A stretch of 64,000 nucleotides of DNA. Origin: Pleodorina starrii. Taxonomy: Eukaryota > Chlorophyta > Chlorophyceae > Chlamydomonadales > Volvocaceae. The notes beneath the pieces were generated by a model. The model had not been told where the DNA came from, ran no database searches, and saw nothing but the letters and a program-made list of their open reading frames with translations. This document shows, one piece after another, positions 1 to 10,414 of this stretch (position 1 is its first letter; the number at the start of each line of letters is the position of its first letter). The translations under genes were made by a program, and so were the position numbers. The stretch lies in the NCBI GenBank assembly GCA_030267565.1, contig BRXU01000062.1:1-64000 (forward strand), in the 5' to 3' direction.

Positions 1-72
1 GGGACGGAGACTGCGTTTGCGAGTGGACCCTGAACCCAGCCATGTACTTACCGCACGTACCGGTACTCCTAC
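1..72 (+). repeat. Dispersed short repeat, copy a (cut by the window edge)
   Basis: Starts inside the unit with GGGACGGAGACTGCGTTTGC and continues to GTACTTACCGCACGTACCGG. Member of the family also found at 6450, 10610, 19800 (inverted), 60215 and 61315. Confidence 0.65.
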
Positions 73-1881
73 ACGAACACCGCACCGGCCCTCGCCTTCT
101 CCCAGCTGTTTGTCCCTGTCATGCTCTACACAAACCCAAACCCACCCTCCCCCCCACTCCACCCTAACCCAAACCGCCCCTCGCCTCGGCCCACGCCTGC
201 CCCCACGGGGCTCCTCCCTCGCCGGCCCCCTCCCTCGTCCCTTCGCTGCGGCATCTTCCTTTTTATCCCTCCCTCCCCCCCCAAAAAAACACCCACCGTT
301 CCGCAGCTGCTGGTGGTGGTGGCGGTGTATCCCGCGGGCAGCCCGCCCCGCAGCTGCTGGACGAGCAGCCCGCCGGCTCCTTGGACATGCCCACCCATCA
401 TCTCCTGCCGTGAGGAGGGGGTGGGGGCCAGGATGGGCGTGAGAGGATGCACAGGCGGAAGGGGGGGACAGGGCGGGGATGACGGATGACACAGGGGGGC
501 GCACAGATGCCACGGGAGGGGCCACAGATGCAGGTGCAGGGCCAGCAGGGACTTAAAGAGAGGAGGAAGAAGCAGGGGCAGGGGCAGGGGCAGGCGCAGG
601 CGGAGAGGAGAGCGGGCGGAGGAGGTGAAAGGGACCAAGGGTTCTTAGCTCGTGGGGTTGCGGTCGGTGCCCGGGGTGCTGAGAGACCGGGGCTGTCCGT
701 CCAGGTACCGGTATCGGCTGCTGCCCTCACTCGGGGGCCCACGTCGGCGGGGCCGAGACTGGGGCAGTCGAGGCCCACGAACCCCCGACCCCAGACCTGC
801 GCCGGGTCCTCGCCCCGGCATAGGTCCGGCGGCGGCAGCCACGGTACGACACCCACCCAGTGACCACAGTACGGCACGGCGCCGAGCCAGTCCCCGGACG
901 ATCTCATAGCCCCAACCAACGACGGGACCGGGCTGGGTTCCGGCGCGCAGCCAACCGACAGCCAGCTGACCGCCAGCGGACCGAGCCAAGCGGACAGCCA
1001 GTAGGACGCGTCTGCACGCCAGCCGGACGGGGCCGGGCCCCGGGTGGCCGTCCACGGAGTCCCAAATGCCTGATTTGTGGCCCCAACCCCCCAACCCCAC
1101 AGCCTGAGAATCCCGACTGCGGACATTGCAGGCCCCCTCTGGGGCCCCGTTCTGTGACCCCCCCTGTGTGGGACTCGAAGGTGGCCCAGCTTCCGCCCTG
1201 CACCCCACCCCACCCCACCTCCCGGTAGCGGCTGCCCGAGTCGGTCACGGACCAAGGGCCGACCCAGCCAACGCGCCGCCCTAGCCACGTCGCCAGGCGG
1301 TTCAACGACACGGGGAGCCCTGCGCCTCTCCGCCCCCGACCGCGATCCTGACCCCCACCCGCCATTGGTGCACCGGGGTGCACTGACGCACTGGAGGGAG
1401 TGCACCAATGCTGTAACCTCTCCGCCTCCGCCTCCGTCCCCGCCCCGCCCCCGACCCCAGCCGCCTCCGCCCCCGACCCCCGCCCCTGACCCCAGCCGCC
1501 ACCCACAATGAGGTCGAGGATGCCAAAGCACTCCAGGTTGTTGTCCGCCAACATGTAGACCAGGAACGTCCACTTGACATTACTGCTGCTGCTGCTGGTG
1601 GTGCTCTGGCCGGCTGCCAGGGACCAGGGGGCCCTGCCGCCGCAGGAGCTCAGCAGCAGCGCCAGCAGCAGCGTCACCGCCGCGGAAGGCCGTGGCGGCC
1701 GCCTGTGCCGCTGCTGGTGCTGCCGCTGCTGCTGCTGCTGGCACTGCCCCTGCTGCTGCTGCTGCTGGCGCTGGTACTGGCACTGGTGGTGATTATGGTG
1801 CTGGCACTGGTGCTGCCCTTGGTGGTGGTGGTGGTGGTGGTGATGGCGCTGGTGCTGCTCCCTCCCGCATGACTTCGTCAT
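1..1881 (-). CDS. Clostripain-family (peptidase C11) protease, 5' part, gene runs off the left edge
   Basis: Seen: exon 1 is 1507..1881, from ATG at 1881 and 125 codons in phase 0. Exon 2 is 297..404, 36 codons in phase 0. The donor is ATT|GTGGGT and the acceptor CGGCAG|GAG. Exon 1 encodes a His/Gln-rich stretch, a hydrophobic leader (AVTLLLALLLSSCGG), a Ser run, then KWTFLVYMLADNNLE, which is the start of the caspase-like C11 fold. The splice join gives ECFGILDLI-EMM, matching the family's DLxEM pattern. Exon 2 ends at a good donor (ACG|GTGGGT), and the catalytic His and Cys lie off the left edge. Known: clostripains are clan CD cysteine proteases, often cleaving after Arg. Inference: a secreted or endomembrane protease. 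The upstream open frame continues past 1881 without an ATG, so 1881 is the best start. The exon 1 assignment is firm; exon 2 is likely. Confidence 0.72.
1363..1411. repeat. Short perfect inverted repeat in the C11 protease intron
   Basis: CATTGGTGCAC (1363-1373) and its exact reverse complement (1401-1411) enclose 27 bp. It lies in the intron between exons 1 and 2 of the C11 gene. It could be a hairpin or the ends of a tiny element; no target duplication is evident. Confidence 0.5.
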
Positions 1882-3073
1882 GCGGCACTCGCTGAAGCAC
1901 AGACGCTCGACGTCAGCGGTGGGGTGACTGTTCCGTCGTTCCGCGTCACTGTGCTGGGAGGAGGCGAACGGGGACCCTCCTGCCTCCTCCCGCCTTCCGT
2001 CCCGCGGCCCCCCGTCCGTCCTGGCTTCGGCGGTGGCTGCTGACCCCGTCCGGGCGCCGGCAAGGCCGGCGGCGCCAGGGGCTGCAGCACTCCCGCGGGG
2101 AACGGAGGCCGCCTGGCTCGCCACACCGTTCCCGCGGGAGCACTGCAGCCACTGGCGCCGCTGCCTGGCTCGCCTCAGGACAGGCAAAGTCAAATTCAGC
2201 TGCGGCTGGCTTGATGCATCTAGCTCCGTCGCTGCGCTGCGGTAAGGGCTGGGCGCAGCGGCGCATATGTGCGCTGGTTGCGTTGGGCCGGGCGCTCCGC
2301 GCCGGCGCTGGGAGCGTCCCCGCCTGGTGAAAGCGAGCTGCTTAGCGGCGCACAGCAGTGCGGCGCCAGAGGGAAAGGCTATGGCCCAGCATCGGCTGCG
2401 GGGATCGGCTTGGCGCCTGGCAGTACAGCGGAAGGGCAGTGCGCAGTGGGCCAGCCATCCGCCAGCGCAAGGGTCCGCTCATACACGGCCAAACCCCCTC
2501 AAGAGCATATAACGTTAGCAGTAATTTGCTATCGCGGGCCAAGGCATCCCTCTTGCAACCCGCCAAAGGAGACGGCAGGTTTACGTTTGCGTTCATGTTT
2601 AGCACCTACCTGGCGCTTTGTCACGGCCAGGCCGCGAATGCATGCCTGCTCCTCATTATACATATGCTTGCGTTCAACTCCATGAGCGTAACGAGTTGCG
2701 CCCTCGTCAAGAGGCGCTGCAAACCTAAGTCGAAACTTAATCCACGCGACGTTTCATCGCCCGCAAACCACGTACCAAAGACAAGACTGTACTTCAAAAA
2801 ACGGAAATATGAGGATTTACTGGAAACGAAAAAAGTTCGATTAGTATGCAATCCCGTGGGCAACTAGACCGCAGCACGTAGTCATGAACGATAAGATGAC
2901 GCCGGAAGCCAAGCTTACAGATTTCCGGCTGCTATGGGCAGGCCGTTGGTCGCTCCTAGTGCCGTACGCTTTGTGCCGAGACGCGCAATGTTGTATGGAC
3001 TTGCCAGCGACATGCCAGCCATCAGCGATATAAAATAATGTCCCTGTCTCGCTGCTGCTGAGGCCCCCGCAGC
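1882..3073. promoter_or_regulatory. Divergent intergenic region between the C11 protease and Obg genes
   Basis: The two genes are transcribed away from each other, so both promoters and 5' UTRs should lie here. Base composition changes from GC-rich (1882-2500) to clearly AT-richer (about 2510-3060). An imperfect inverted repeat of about 27 bp (about 2080-2108 and 2127-2154, core CTCCCGCGG) can be seen. I find no TATA-like element I would defend and no convincing gene. Confidence 0.45.
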
Positions 3074-6000
3074 ATGGCTTGCCCGGTGACGCCACGCGTC
3101 GTCGCCGCTTTCGCAACCAAACCTCCTCCCGGCACCGCGCTGCTGCTAGCCTGCCAGCCACTCCTCTGGCCCCTGCCGACTCTCCTGGGCGCCACCACCG
3201 GCTTGCGCTGCGCCAGTTCAGCTCCGAAACCCCACCCCCACCGATACCTGCTCCAGCCACCGCCTGCCTCCACCGCCGCCTGCCAAACCTCCTTCCCCAG
3301 CCCCTCCGGCCCAAGCCTCCCGCTAGCCCTACTTACGTGTCCTTCCAGGCTCCCCACCGAACCCATCTTAGCTTCAGCCGCTGGCAGTGGCGGGAACTCC
3401 GGAAGTCGCAGCAGCCGCAGTGGCGGCGCAGCGACAGTGAAGCCGGCGGCGCCGGCGGCGGCGGCACCGCAGTCCGGCCCTGCTCCACGGCCGCAGCCCC
3501 GAAGGCCACCGCCGCCGCATTCAGTGGCGGCGGTGGTGGTGCATTGTGGCGCCCATCCGCGGGGTCCCACAGCCCTTCAGCCCTCGCCCGCCTCGACAAC
3601 CCCTCGCTCCACGTGTAGCATCCACACTGGCAACATCAGCAGCAGCTGTAACTGTAGCTGTTGCAGTAGCAGCGGTGGAAACAGCTATGGGCGCCACCGC
3701 AGCGGCTGCGGCGAAGGCAGGGCCGGCAGCGGCGGCATCAGCGGCGGCCGCAGCGGCGGCCCCTGGTCTGGCAGCAGCGGCCGCGGCAGTGACAGCTGGT
3801 GGTGGGCCACTGGCCCTGGGCCACTGCGCTCCCCCACCGGTTCCCACCTGCCACGGGCCCCACCGTAGCCGCCCCTGGGCCCCCTGGCGCCACCACTCGG
3901 GCAGTGCCGCCCTATCCACGAGCAGTCACCCCGCTGACCCCAACACCAGCGCTGGAAACAACACCAGCGCGGGCAATGACGCGGGCACCGGCACAGGCAC
4001 CGGCACCGGCACCAGCAGCCCGGGGGAGGGCGAATCCCGCCGCTCCCAAGTGAGCAGCCAGCCCGGCGGCGGCGGCGGCGGCGGCAGTAGAGCCGGCGTT
4101 GGCGGCGGCGGTGGTGACGGCGGTGGCGGCGGCGAGGACTTGGCTGTAGATGGGGACCGACGGGCCTCTCGGCGCGCTGCGGCCCGGCAGGGGAAGCCAG
4201 TGGTGCCGCAGAGGGGGCGGTTCGTGGACTCGGCACAGCTGCGGGTGCGGGGCGGCCGCGGCGGGCCCGGCAGGGTGTCGTACGAGCCCGTCGGGCGAGG
4301 TACGGCAGGGTGTACGACGGATTGTTGTGTCTGTATGTGTGTATGTGTATGTGCATTGTGGTTGTGTTGTGCCGGTGGGTGGGTGGGTGGTTGGCCGGGG
4401 AAGGGCAGTACAGGGTTGGGCTGTACAAGCTGCGCTGGCGCCGCGCTGGGTCTCAAACTCAAATGCCCCTCCCCCAACAACATACCGGTATCTGTTTGGG
4501 ACCGCACACAGCGCGCAAGAGTGGGATAGAGACACACAACACACACATACACACACAAGCAGAGGCAGCGAGTGAGCCTACGGCTTCAGAGCAAACGGCT
4601 GCCGACGTGCTGGACAGGATCTTGTGAACTATGTCTGGCGCAACGACTTCGTCCATCGGAATAAACCCCGTTTTCGCATTCACACCCAATCCACGCCCTT
4701 TGTCGTGCCCTTGCCGGCCGGCCGGCCACGGCCCGGCGTCGTGATCTGCCGGCATATGTCCCAAAACAGCTCCGAAGGCCCCAGATCGCCCAAATGCCGA
4801 TGTAATATGACAAATTGTCCAATGTCGGATGTAGTTGTGGCAATACGACATGGCCAGAAGCTCCGTACTGCTCGCCCGCCCGCTCTCTTTCCCCCAGGCC
4901 GGCACCTCGCCGCCACCGGCGGCAACGGCGGCGCCGGCGGCGACGTCGTCATCCGCGCCAACAGCAGTACGAGCAGCCTGTACGGCATGCTGCCCGTCGT
5001 CGTCGCCGGCGGCGGTGGCGGCGGCGGCGCGAGCGGCCGCACGGGTGGCCGCGGCGCCGACCGGGTCATCGATGTGCCGCTGGGGACCACCCTGAGAGTC
5101 TGGCCGGCGGCGGCGGCGGCGGAGGCCAGCAGCTCCGAAACCGGAGACGGTGCGTGCCGTACAAACTGAGGGTTTCGGTTCGGGGCATACGTATGACCTG
5201 GTACGGCGGTCGGCAGTTTGGGCGCAGCCGCTGCTTCCCGCCTTCCTTCCCTCCTTCCCTCCTTCCTTCCTCCGTGCTCTCTCACGCACTGTGCCGAGCC
5301 CACCCGCCGGGCCCTTGAAGCCGCCGTAACGCGAACGCGCCGCTTCGTACTTGCGAGGTCGTACTTGTGCTTCCCGCTCCCCACACCTGCTGGGTGCTCC
5401 CACTTGCTGTGATGTTCCCGCTCCTTTCAATCGGCAGATGACGAGGAAGACGGCGCAGAGGTGATCTTCGAGCACGGCGGGCAGGCCGAGGAGGCCCGTA
5501 ATCACCTGGGGGCTTCGGACGACGAAGTTGCGGAGGAGGTGGCGTGGGAGGAGGAGGAGGGGCTGGGGCAGGAGGGGTCGGACGACGAGGAGGAGGAGGA
5601 GGAGGGGCTGGAGCCGGGGGTGGACGACGGGGAGGAGGCCGACCCGCGGTTCAGTTCTCCGCCGGTGTTGGAAGTGGAGCTGAGTCGGCCGGGGCAGGCG
5701 GTGGTGGTGGCGCGTGGCGGTGCGGGGGGGAGGGGCAACGCGGCCTTTCCGGCGCTGCCGAGGCAGCCGGCGTCCAAGGAGTGCGAGCCAGGCGGCCCCG
5801 GTAGGGCTGATCCGGGGAGGGGAGGGCAGGGGAGGGGAGGAGCAGGGGAGGAGGGACGCGTGTTTTTGCAATGGGGGTCGTGTGAGGCGCACAGGGGGCC
5901 TCGCGGCCCACCCCCACGGGCCTGTCGCCTTGCAGGGTTTTAGGGCGTTTGGGGGATGGGCCGAGGGCAGGGAAGGGGGGAAGGGGACACGGATTCACGG

Positions 6001-8597
6001 GGTTTGCGCGCGCAGAAGCATGCACACATGCCCCTGTGGCGTGGCGTGGCGTGGCCCATGGGTCTGGCGGGGAGGGTGTGGGTGTGGCCTTTATCCTTAC
6101 CCACTACACCCCTGCACCCCCAGCCGCCCACACCTGCGCGCCCGCACAACCACATCCCATCCCATCCCATCCCATCCCATCCCATCACATCAAATTAAAT
6201 GTAGCCAAATAAAAACGCAACAAAATGATGCCGCACCGTACGCCCTGGGGCAGGTGAGGAGTTTTGGGTTCGTCTGGAGACGCGTCTTCTGGCGGATGTT
6301 GGGTTCGTGGGGCTGCCCAACGCGGGGAAGAGCACACTGCTGGGAGCCATCACGGCGGCGAGGGCCAAGGTGAGGAGGGGGAGGAGGAGGAGGGGGAGGA
6401 GGGGGAGGGAGAAGGGAGACGGAGACGGAGAAGGAGAAGGGGGACAGAAAATGACACCGCAGCGGAGACGAGGACGGCGTTAGCGAACGGGGGACCGCCG
6501 AGATGGGCAAAGGACGTGTTTGTGTGCTTGTGTGTGTGGTGGTGTGTGGTGATGATGCGGGGGTGTAGGCTGCGGGTTGAGGGGCTGGGAATACGCTGCA
6601 CGGTTGTGCGTGTGCGTGTGTGTGTGCAGAGGTGTGTGTGTATGTGTGTTTGTTGCCACCCGCCTTGGAGATGCCTCTCGTGGCATCGTGCCCCCTCCCT
6701 CTCGCCCGCCTGACGACTGCGGTGCGGTGCATTGCCGCTGTGGTGGGCGGGTTGGGCGTGTGTGTACTTGCTTTGTCTGAGAGGCCCTCGGCATGCATGG
6801 GCCAGCAGCGGCAGCGGAGTGCGGCGCGGCCTCGCACCGGAGCCCCCTGCCGCACCGGTTCGTGGGTTTGGTTTCGGAGCCTCCTTCACTTTCGTGCGGT
6901 AACCCACCGCAGTTTCCAGACCCACGCCCCCTTCCCCACCTCCCAAACACACACGTGCCCCTCCCCCCACACCTCCACACACCCCCGCCCCCCCCAACAC
7001 ACATACACACACACGCAACCCCCCCAGGTGGGGAGCTACGCCTTCACGACCATACGGCCGCAATTGGGTACGATACTGTACGGCGACGGCACGCGTCTGG
7101 TCACTGCCGACATCCCCGGGCTCGTGCAGGCAAGTGGCAGCCCTTCGGAGGGCAAACAGCAGCAGCGGAGGGCTGGGGCTGCGGGAATGCGGGTGACCGC
7201 ATGCTTGAAACTTCGAAACTTGAGAGTTCGATAGTTCGATAGTTCGGCTGTTACGGCTCCGGTCTCTGCACCTAGACTACATGGGCCCAGTGTCAGTGTC
7301 AGTGTCAGGCGGGGAATGCGCCTTTTGTTGGGGACCTTTGGGGTCCACCACTGGGTACCAGTTGATGGGTTTTGGCCGTATCGGTGCTACCCACGGCATC
7401 TCAGGTACATCATCGCCCCTTATTCGCCCCCTCGCCTGGGTCCGTCGATCTTTGCCACCCCTCCCAATCCCATCCGGGCTGTGCTGGCCCCCTTGGCGGG
7501 CAGCCACGGCGCCGCGCGCTAGGCACGTGTCTGCATTTACCATACGTGCGAGGTGTCATCGGCCCCGCCTCGCCCCGCCTCGCCCCGCCTCGCCTCGTTG
7601 GGTTTAGGCGGTGCGTCCCTGCACTCTACCCACCTCCCATTACCCCATCCCATCCCATCCCACCAACCCCCACTCTTCTATCCCGCTGCGGTTCGCCCCC
7701 CACTCCCATTCCACTGCACTGCCATCCCCCCCCGTTCATCCCCCCGCCCGGCTCCGGCCTACACGTGGACCCCCCGCCCCCCAACTCCCCCCCGCCCCCC
7801 AATCCCCCCCACATCCCCCAGGGCGCCCATGCCAATCTTCCCACACACCCCCCGCCCCCCAATCCCCCCCACATCCCCCAGGGCGCCCATGCCAATCGTC
7901 CCACACACCCCCCGCCCCCCCATCCCCCCCTCACCACCCCCCGGGCGCCCATGCCAATCGCGGCCGCGGCAACGCTTTCCTCCGCCACATCGAGAGGTGC
8001 CGCTGCATGGCGTTCGTGCTGGACCTGTCCGGGGGCAGCGGTACGGCAGACCAGGTTGGAGTACGGCAAGATGCGCCGGCGGCGCGCGAGACGCGCGGCG
8101 CGGCCGCCGCCGCCTCCGCTGCCTCAGCCTCCGCCATTGGCGTCGATGAGGCGGAGGCCGCTGCCAAGGCCGCGGTGGGCACCGTTCCGCTGCCGCCGGC
8201 GGAGCAGCTGCGTGTGTTGCAGGTGGGCGAGAGAGCTGTGGGGGGGGACTGTGGGGCGAGGGAACCGGGATGGGGTGGGCGGGGAGGGGGAATGAAGGCT
8301 GCACACCGCTTAACTGGGGGTACTACCTTAGGCGATGTGGGCGGGACGGGGTGCGCGAGCTGCGAGGGTCACGAGCTCGCCGTGCGTATGTATGCGGCCC
8401 ACCGTACTGCGCAGGCCGTGCGTGTGTATGTGTTAACGTCACGTATCGTCACGACGTTTGTACCGATACCGATTGCCGCTGGTAGGGGCCCAACCGGGCG
8501 GGGCGTTGACCTCCAAGCGGAGTGAGGGGTACCGCCAACGGCGGTGGCAAGCCGCCCTCGCCGCCGCCGCCGCCACCTGTAGTGTGGGCGGTGGTTT

Positions 8598-8637
<40 letters not shown>

Positions 8638-9157
8638 GGGGGGGGGGCGCTGGGCACTGTCCACGGAATCTGGGTCCGCGATGGCGCACCACACAAAGTA
8701 CGGCATACACACAAACACACACGCGTGCACAGGACGTGATGCCGCTGCTGTTCCACCACCACCACCGCCCACCACCCGGGCTGCCCACAATGCCATTTGT
8801 CACAACACTGCCAACCCGCCCTCCGTTTCGAAGGCGACCAACGGAACCAGCGAGCCCGAGTCGTCCGCAACCCAACCCGCCGCCATCGGCGAAATGTAAC
8901 TTTTACCCCGCTCCGAAACCCCGCAGGCGGAGCTGCGGCTGTACAACCCGGGTCTCCTGGCGGCTCCGGCGCTGGTGGTGGCGAACAAGGTGGACCGCTG
9001 CACCGACCCGCGGGTCGCTCTGCGCGCCCTGATGGCCGCCACGCCGCTGCCCATCGTGCCCGTGTCGGCGGCGCACGGGGTGGGGCTGAGCCGCCTGAAG
9101 GATGCGCTGCGGGCGGTGGCGAGACCCACAGCGGGCGGGCCGGGGGCGGATCGCTAG
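3074..9157 (+). CDS. Obg-family GTPase, probably mitochondrial (MTG2/ObgM type)
   Basis: Exons followed by phase: first exon ending 4299, then 4898..5149, 5438..5800, 6254..6369, 7028..7129, about 7944..8222, and 8927..9157 (TAG). The glycine-rich Obg fold starts at [15 protein letters not shown] and continues [16 protein letters not shown] and [16 protein letters not shown]. The G domain has G1 [10 protein letters not shown]2-like [12 protein letters not shown]3 DIPGL, G4 NKVD and G5 SAAHG. The protein stops right after G5, without the C-terminal OCT domain of bacterial Obg, as in mitochondrial forms. Known: these GTPases assist maturation of the large ribosomal subunit. The N-terminus is uncertain. 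ATG 3074 opens a transit-peptide-like frame that needs an extra intron in the Ala/Gly-rich zone to reach the Obg frame; ATG 3687 is the in-frame alternative. Odd points are an acidic insertion in exon 3, a GC-AG intron after 7129 and a disturbed acceptor at exon 6. Confidence 0.85.
6155..6186. repeat. CCCAT microsatellite in Obg intron
   Basis: Six uninterrupted CCCAT-type units lie in the intron before exon 6254..6369. The tract carries no gene signal. Confidence 0.8.
6445..6492 (+). repeat. Dispersed short repeat, copy b
   Basis: ACAGAAAATGACACCGCAGC then GACGGCGTTAGCGAACGGG, within an Obg intron. Confidence 0.7.
7790..7965. repeat. 60-bp tandem repeat spanning an intron/exon junction of the Obg gene
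   Basis: Two near-identical 60-bp units (about 7801-7860 and 7861-7920) each contain CCCCAGGGCGCCCATGCC. A third, partial copy continues into the coding exon as CCCCGGGCGCCCATGCC. The third copy encodes the conserved GAHANRG segment after the G3 motif. The acceptor AG is present in the first two copies and is CG in the exon-adjacent one. Confidence 0.85.
8596..8637. repeat. GT dinucleotide microsatellite in Obg intron
   Basis: About 19 GT repeats in the intron before the last exon. They end in a run of G. Confidence 0.9.
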
Positions 9158-9598
9158 GGAGCGAACCGCACTGACGATCGGGTCGGGAGGGACGGTCGGG
9201 TCGGTGAGCTCTACGGGAGCTGTTGCATCGCGAGTTCGCGACACACTTCGCGAGCCCACTGCAGCACACGCGCAACCACCCAATGAATGCAATGATGTAT
9301 GTACGGCAGTTGGGGTCGACCGCTGCGACGGTGGTGACTGTGGTGATTGACGGCGCGGTGCTCGTGTGGCTGTGGGCGCGGGTGGCGCCGTGGGCGCGTT
9401 GCTAACACAGCTGATGCCTTCGCTACCAAGCCGAGGGCAGGAACGATCACGGGCGGCATGTGCCCGCACAGGGATTGTCGCTGGGGCAGGTCACCCCATC
9501 GATCCCGGTACCAGGCGAATGCGATGTGCAAAGGACCAGCGAGTACGTGCAGCGGGTTCGGCGGTAGGCTGCACCATTGGCCTTCACTCGTCGACCTT
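9158..9598. other. 3' flank of the Obg gene, no gene seen
   Basis: Short open frames here lack family features. The convergent arrangement with the ThiM gene places both 3' ends between 9158 and 10414. Confidence 0.4.
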
Positions 9599-9599
9599 C

Positions 9600-10118
9600 G
9601 AGTGGGGCTCAACTCCCAACCGTTATCCTGCACCAGGTCGGGCATAGGGGCTCGACTCCCAACCGCCATCCTGCACCAGGTCGGACATAGGGGCTCGACT
9701 CCCAACCGTCATCCTGCACCACGTCGGACATAGGGGCTCAACTCCCAATCGCCATCCTGCACCAGGTCGGACATAGGGGCTCAACTCCCAACCGCCATCC
9801 TGCACCACGTCGGACATAGGGGCTCGACTCCCAACCGTCATCCTGCACCACGTCGGACATAGGGGCTCGCCTCCCAACCGTCATCCTGCACCACGTCGGA
9901 CATAGGGGCTCAACTCCCACCGTCATCCTGCACCAGGTCGGACATAGGGGCTCAACTCCCAACCGCCATCCTGCACCAGGTCGGACATAGGGGCTCAACT
10001 TCCAACCGTCATCCTGCACCAGGTCGGACATAGGGGCTCAACTTCCAACCGTCATCCTGCACCAGGTCGGACATAGGGGCTCAACTCCCAATCGTCATCC
10101 TGCACCAGGTCGGACACA
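9600..10118. repeat. 43-bp minisatellite, about 12 copies
   Basis: Units recur every 43 bp (for example AGGTCG at 9635, then 9678, then 9721). The conserved core is CATCCTGCACCAGGTCGGA followed by CATAGGGGCTC. Copies differ by a few substitutions (CAGG/CACG, CGCC/CGTC) and one copy by a short deletion. 43 is not a multiple of three, and the open frames read through it on the minus strand are a by-product. Confidence 0.95.
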
Positions 10119-10414
10119 AACGTACCGAGGCTGCTCAGACACCCCCCTCCCGCCATACACACACGGGAGAGCAACGTCCCCGCCCTCCCGCCGCCATCCG
10201 CCTCGCCTCCTGTCACCACCCCGCAGTCTAGTCCTGGTCCTGGTCCTGGTCCTGGTCCTGCCGGCCTCCCCCCAAAAGCTCTTTCTTCTTTGGTACCCCC
10301 CCCCCCCAGGAGGCGGAGGTCCAGACCGCTGCCTCCGGCCAGCACCGCGGCAGCCGCCGCCGCCGTCGCCGCCACCGAGGCCAGCACCGCCTTTTGCTCC
10401 CCTCGTCCCACCGC

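Noticed and set aside
6264..6713. ORF over the P-loop exon in another frame
   Set aside because: The GLPNAGKST frame with matching phases on both sides shows the real coding frame; this one is a shadow.
9623..10031. Repeated minus-strand peptide (MSDLVQDDGWELSPYVRPGA)
   Set aside because: It follows the 43-bp minisatellite, whose length is not a multiple of three, and changes phrasing with each copy. No start or splice context supports coding.
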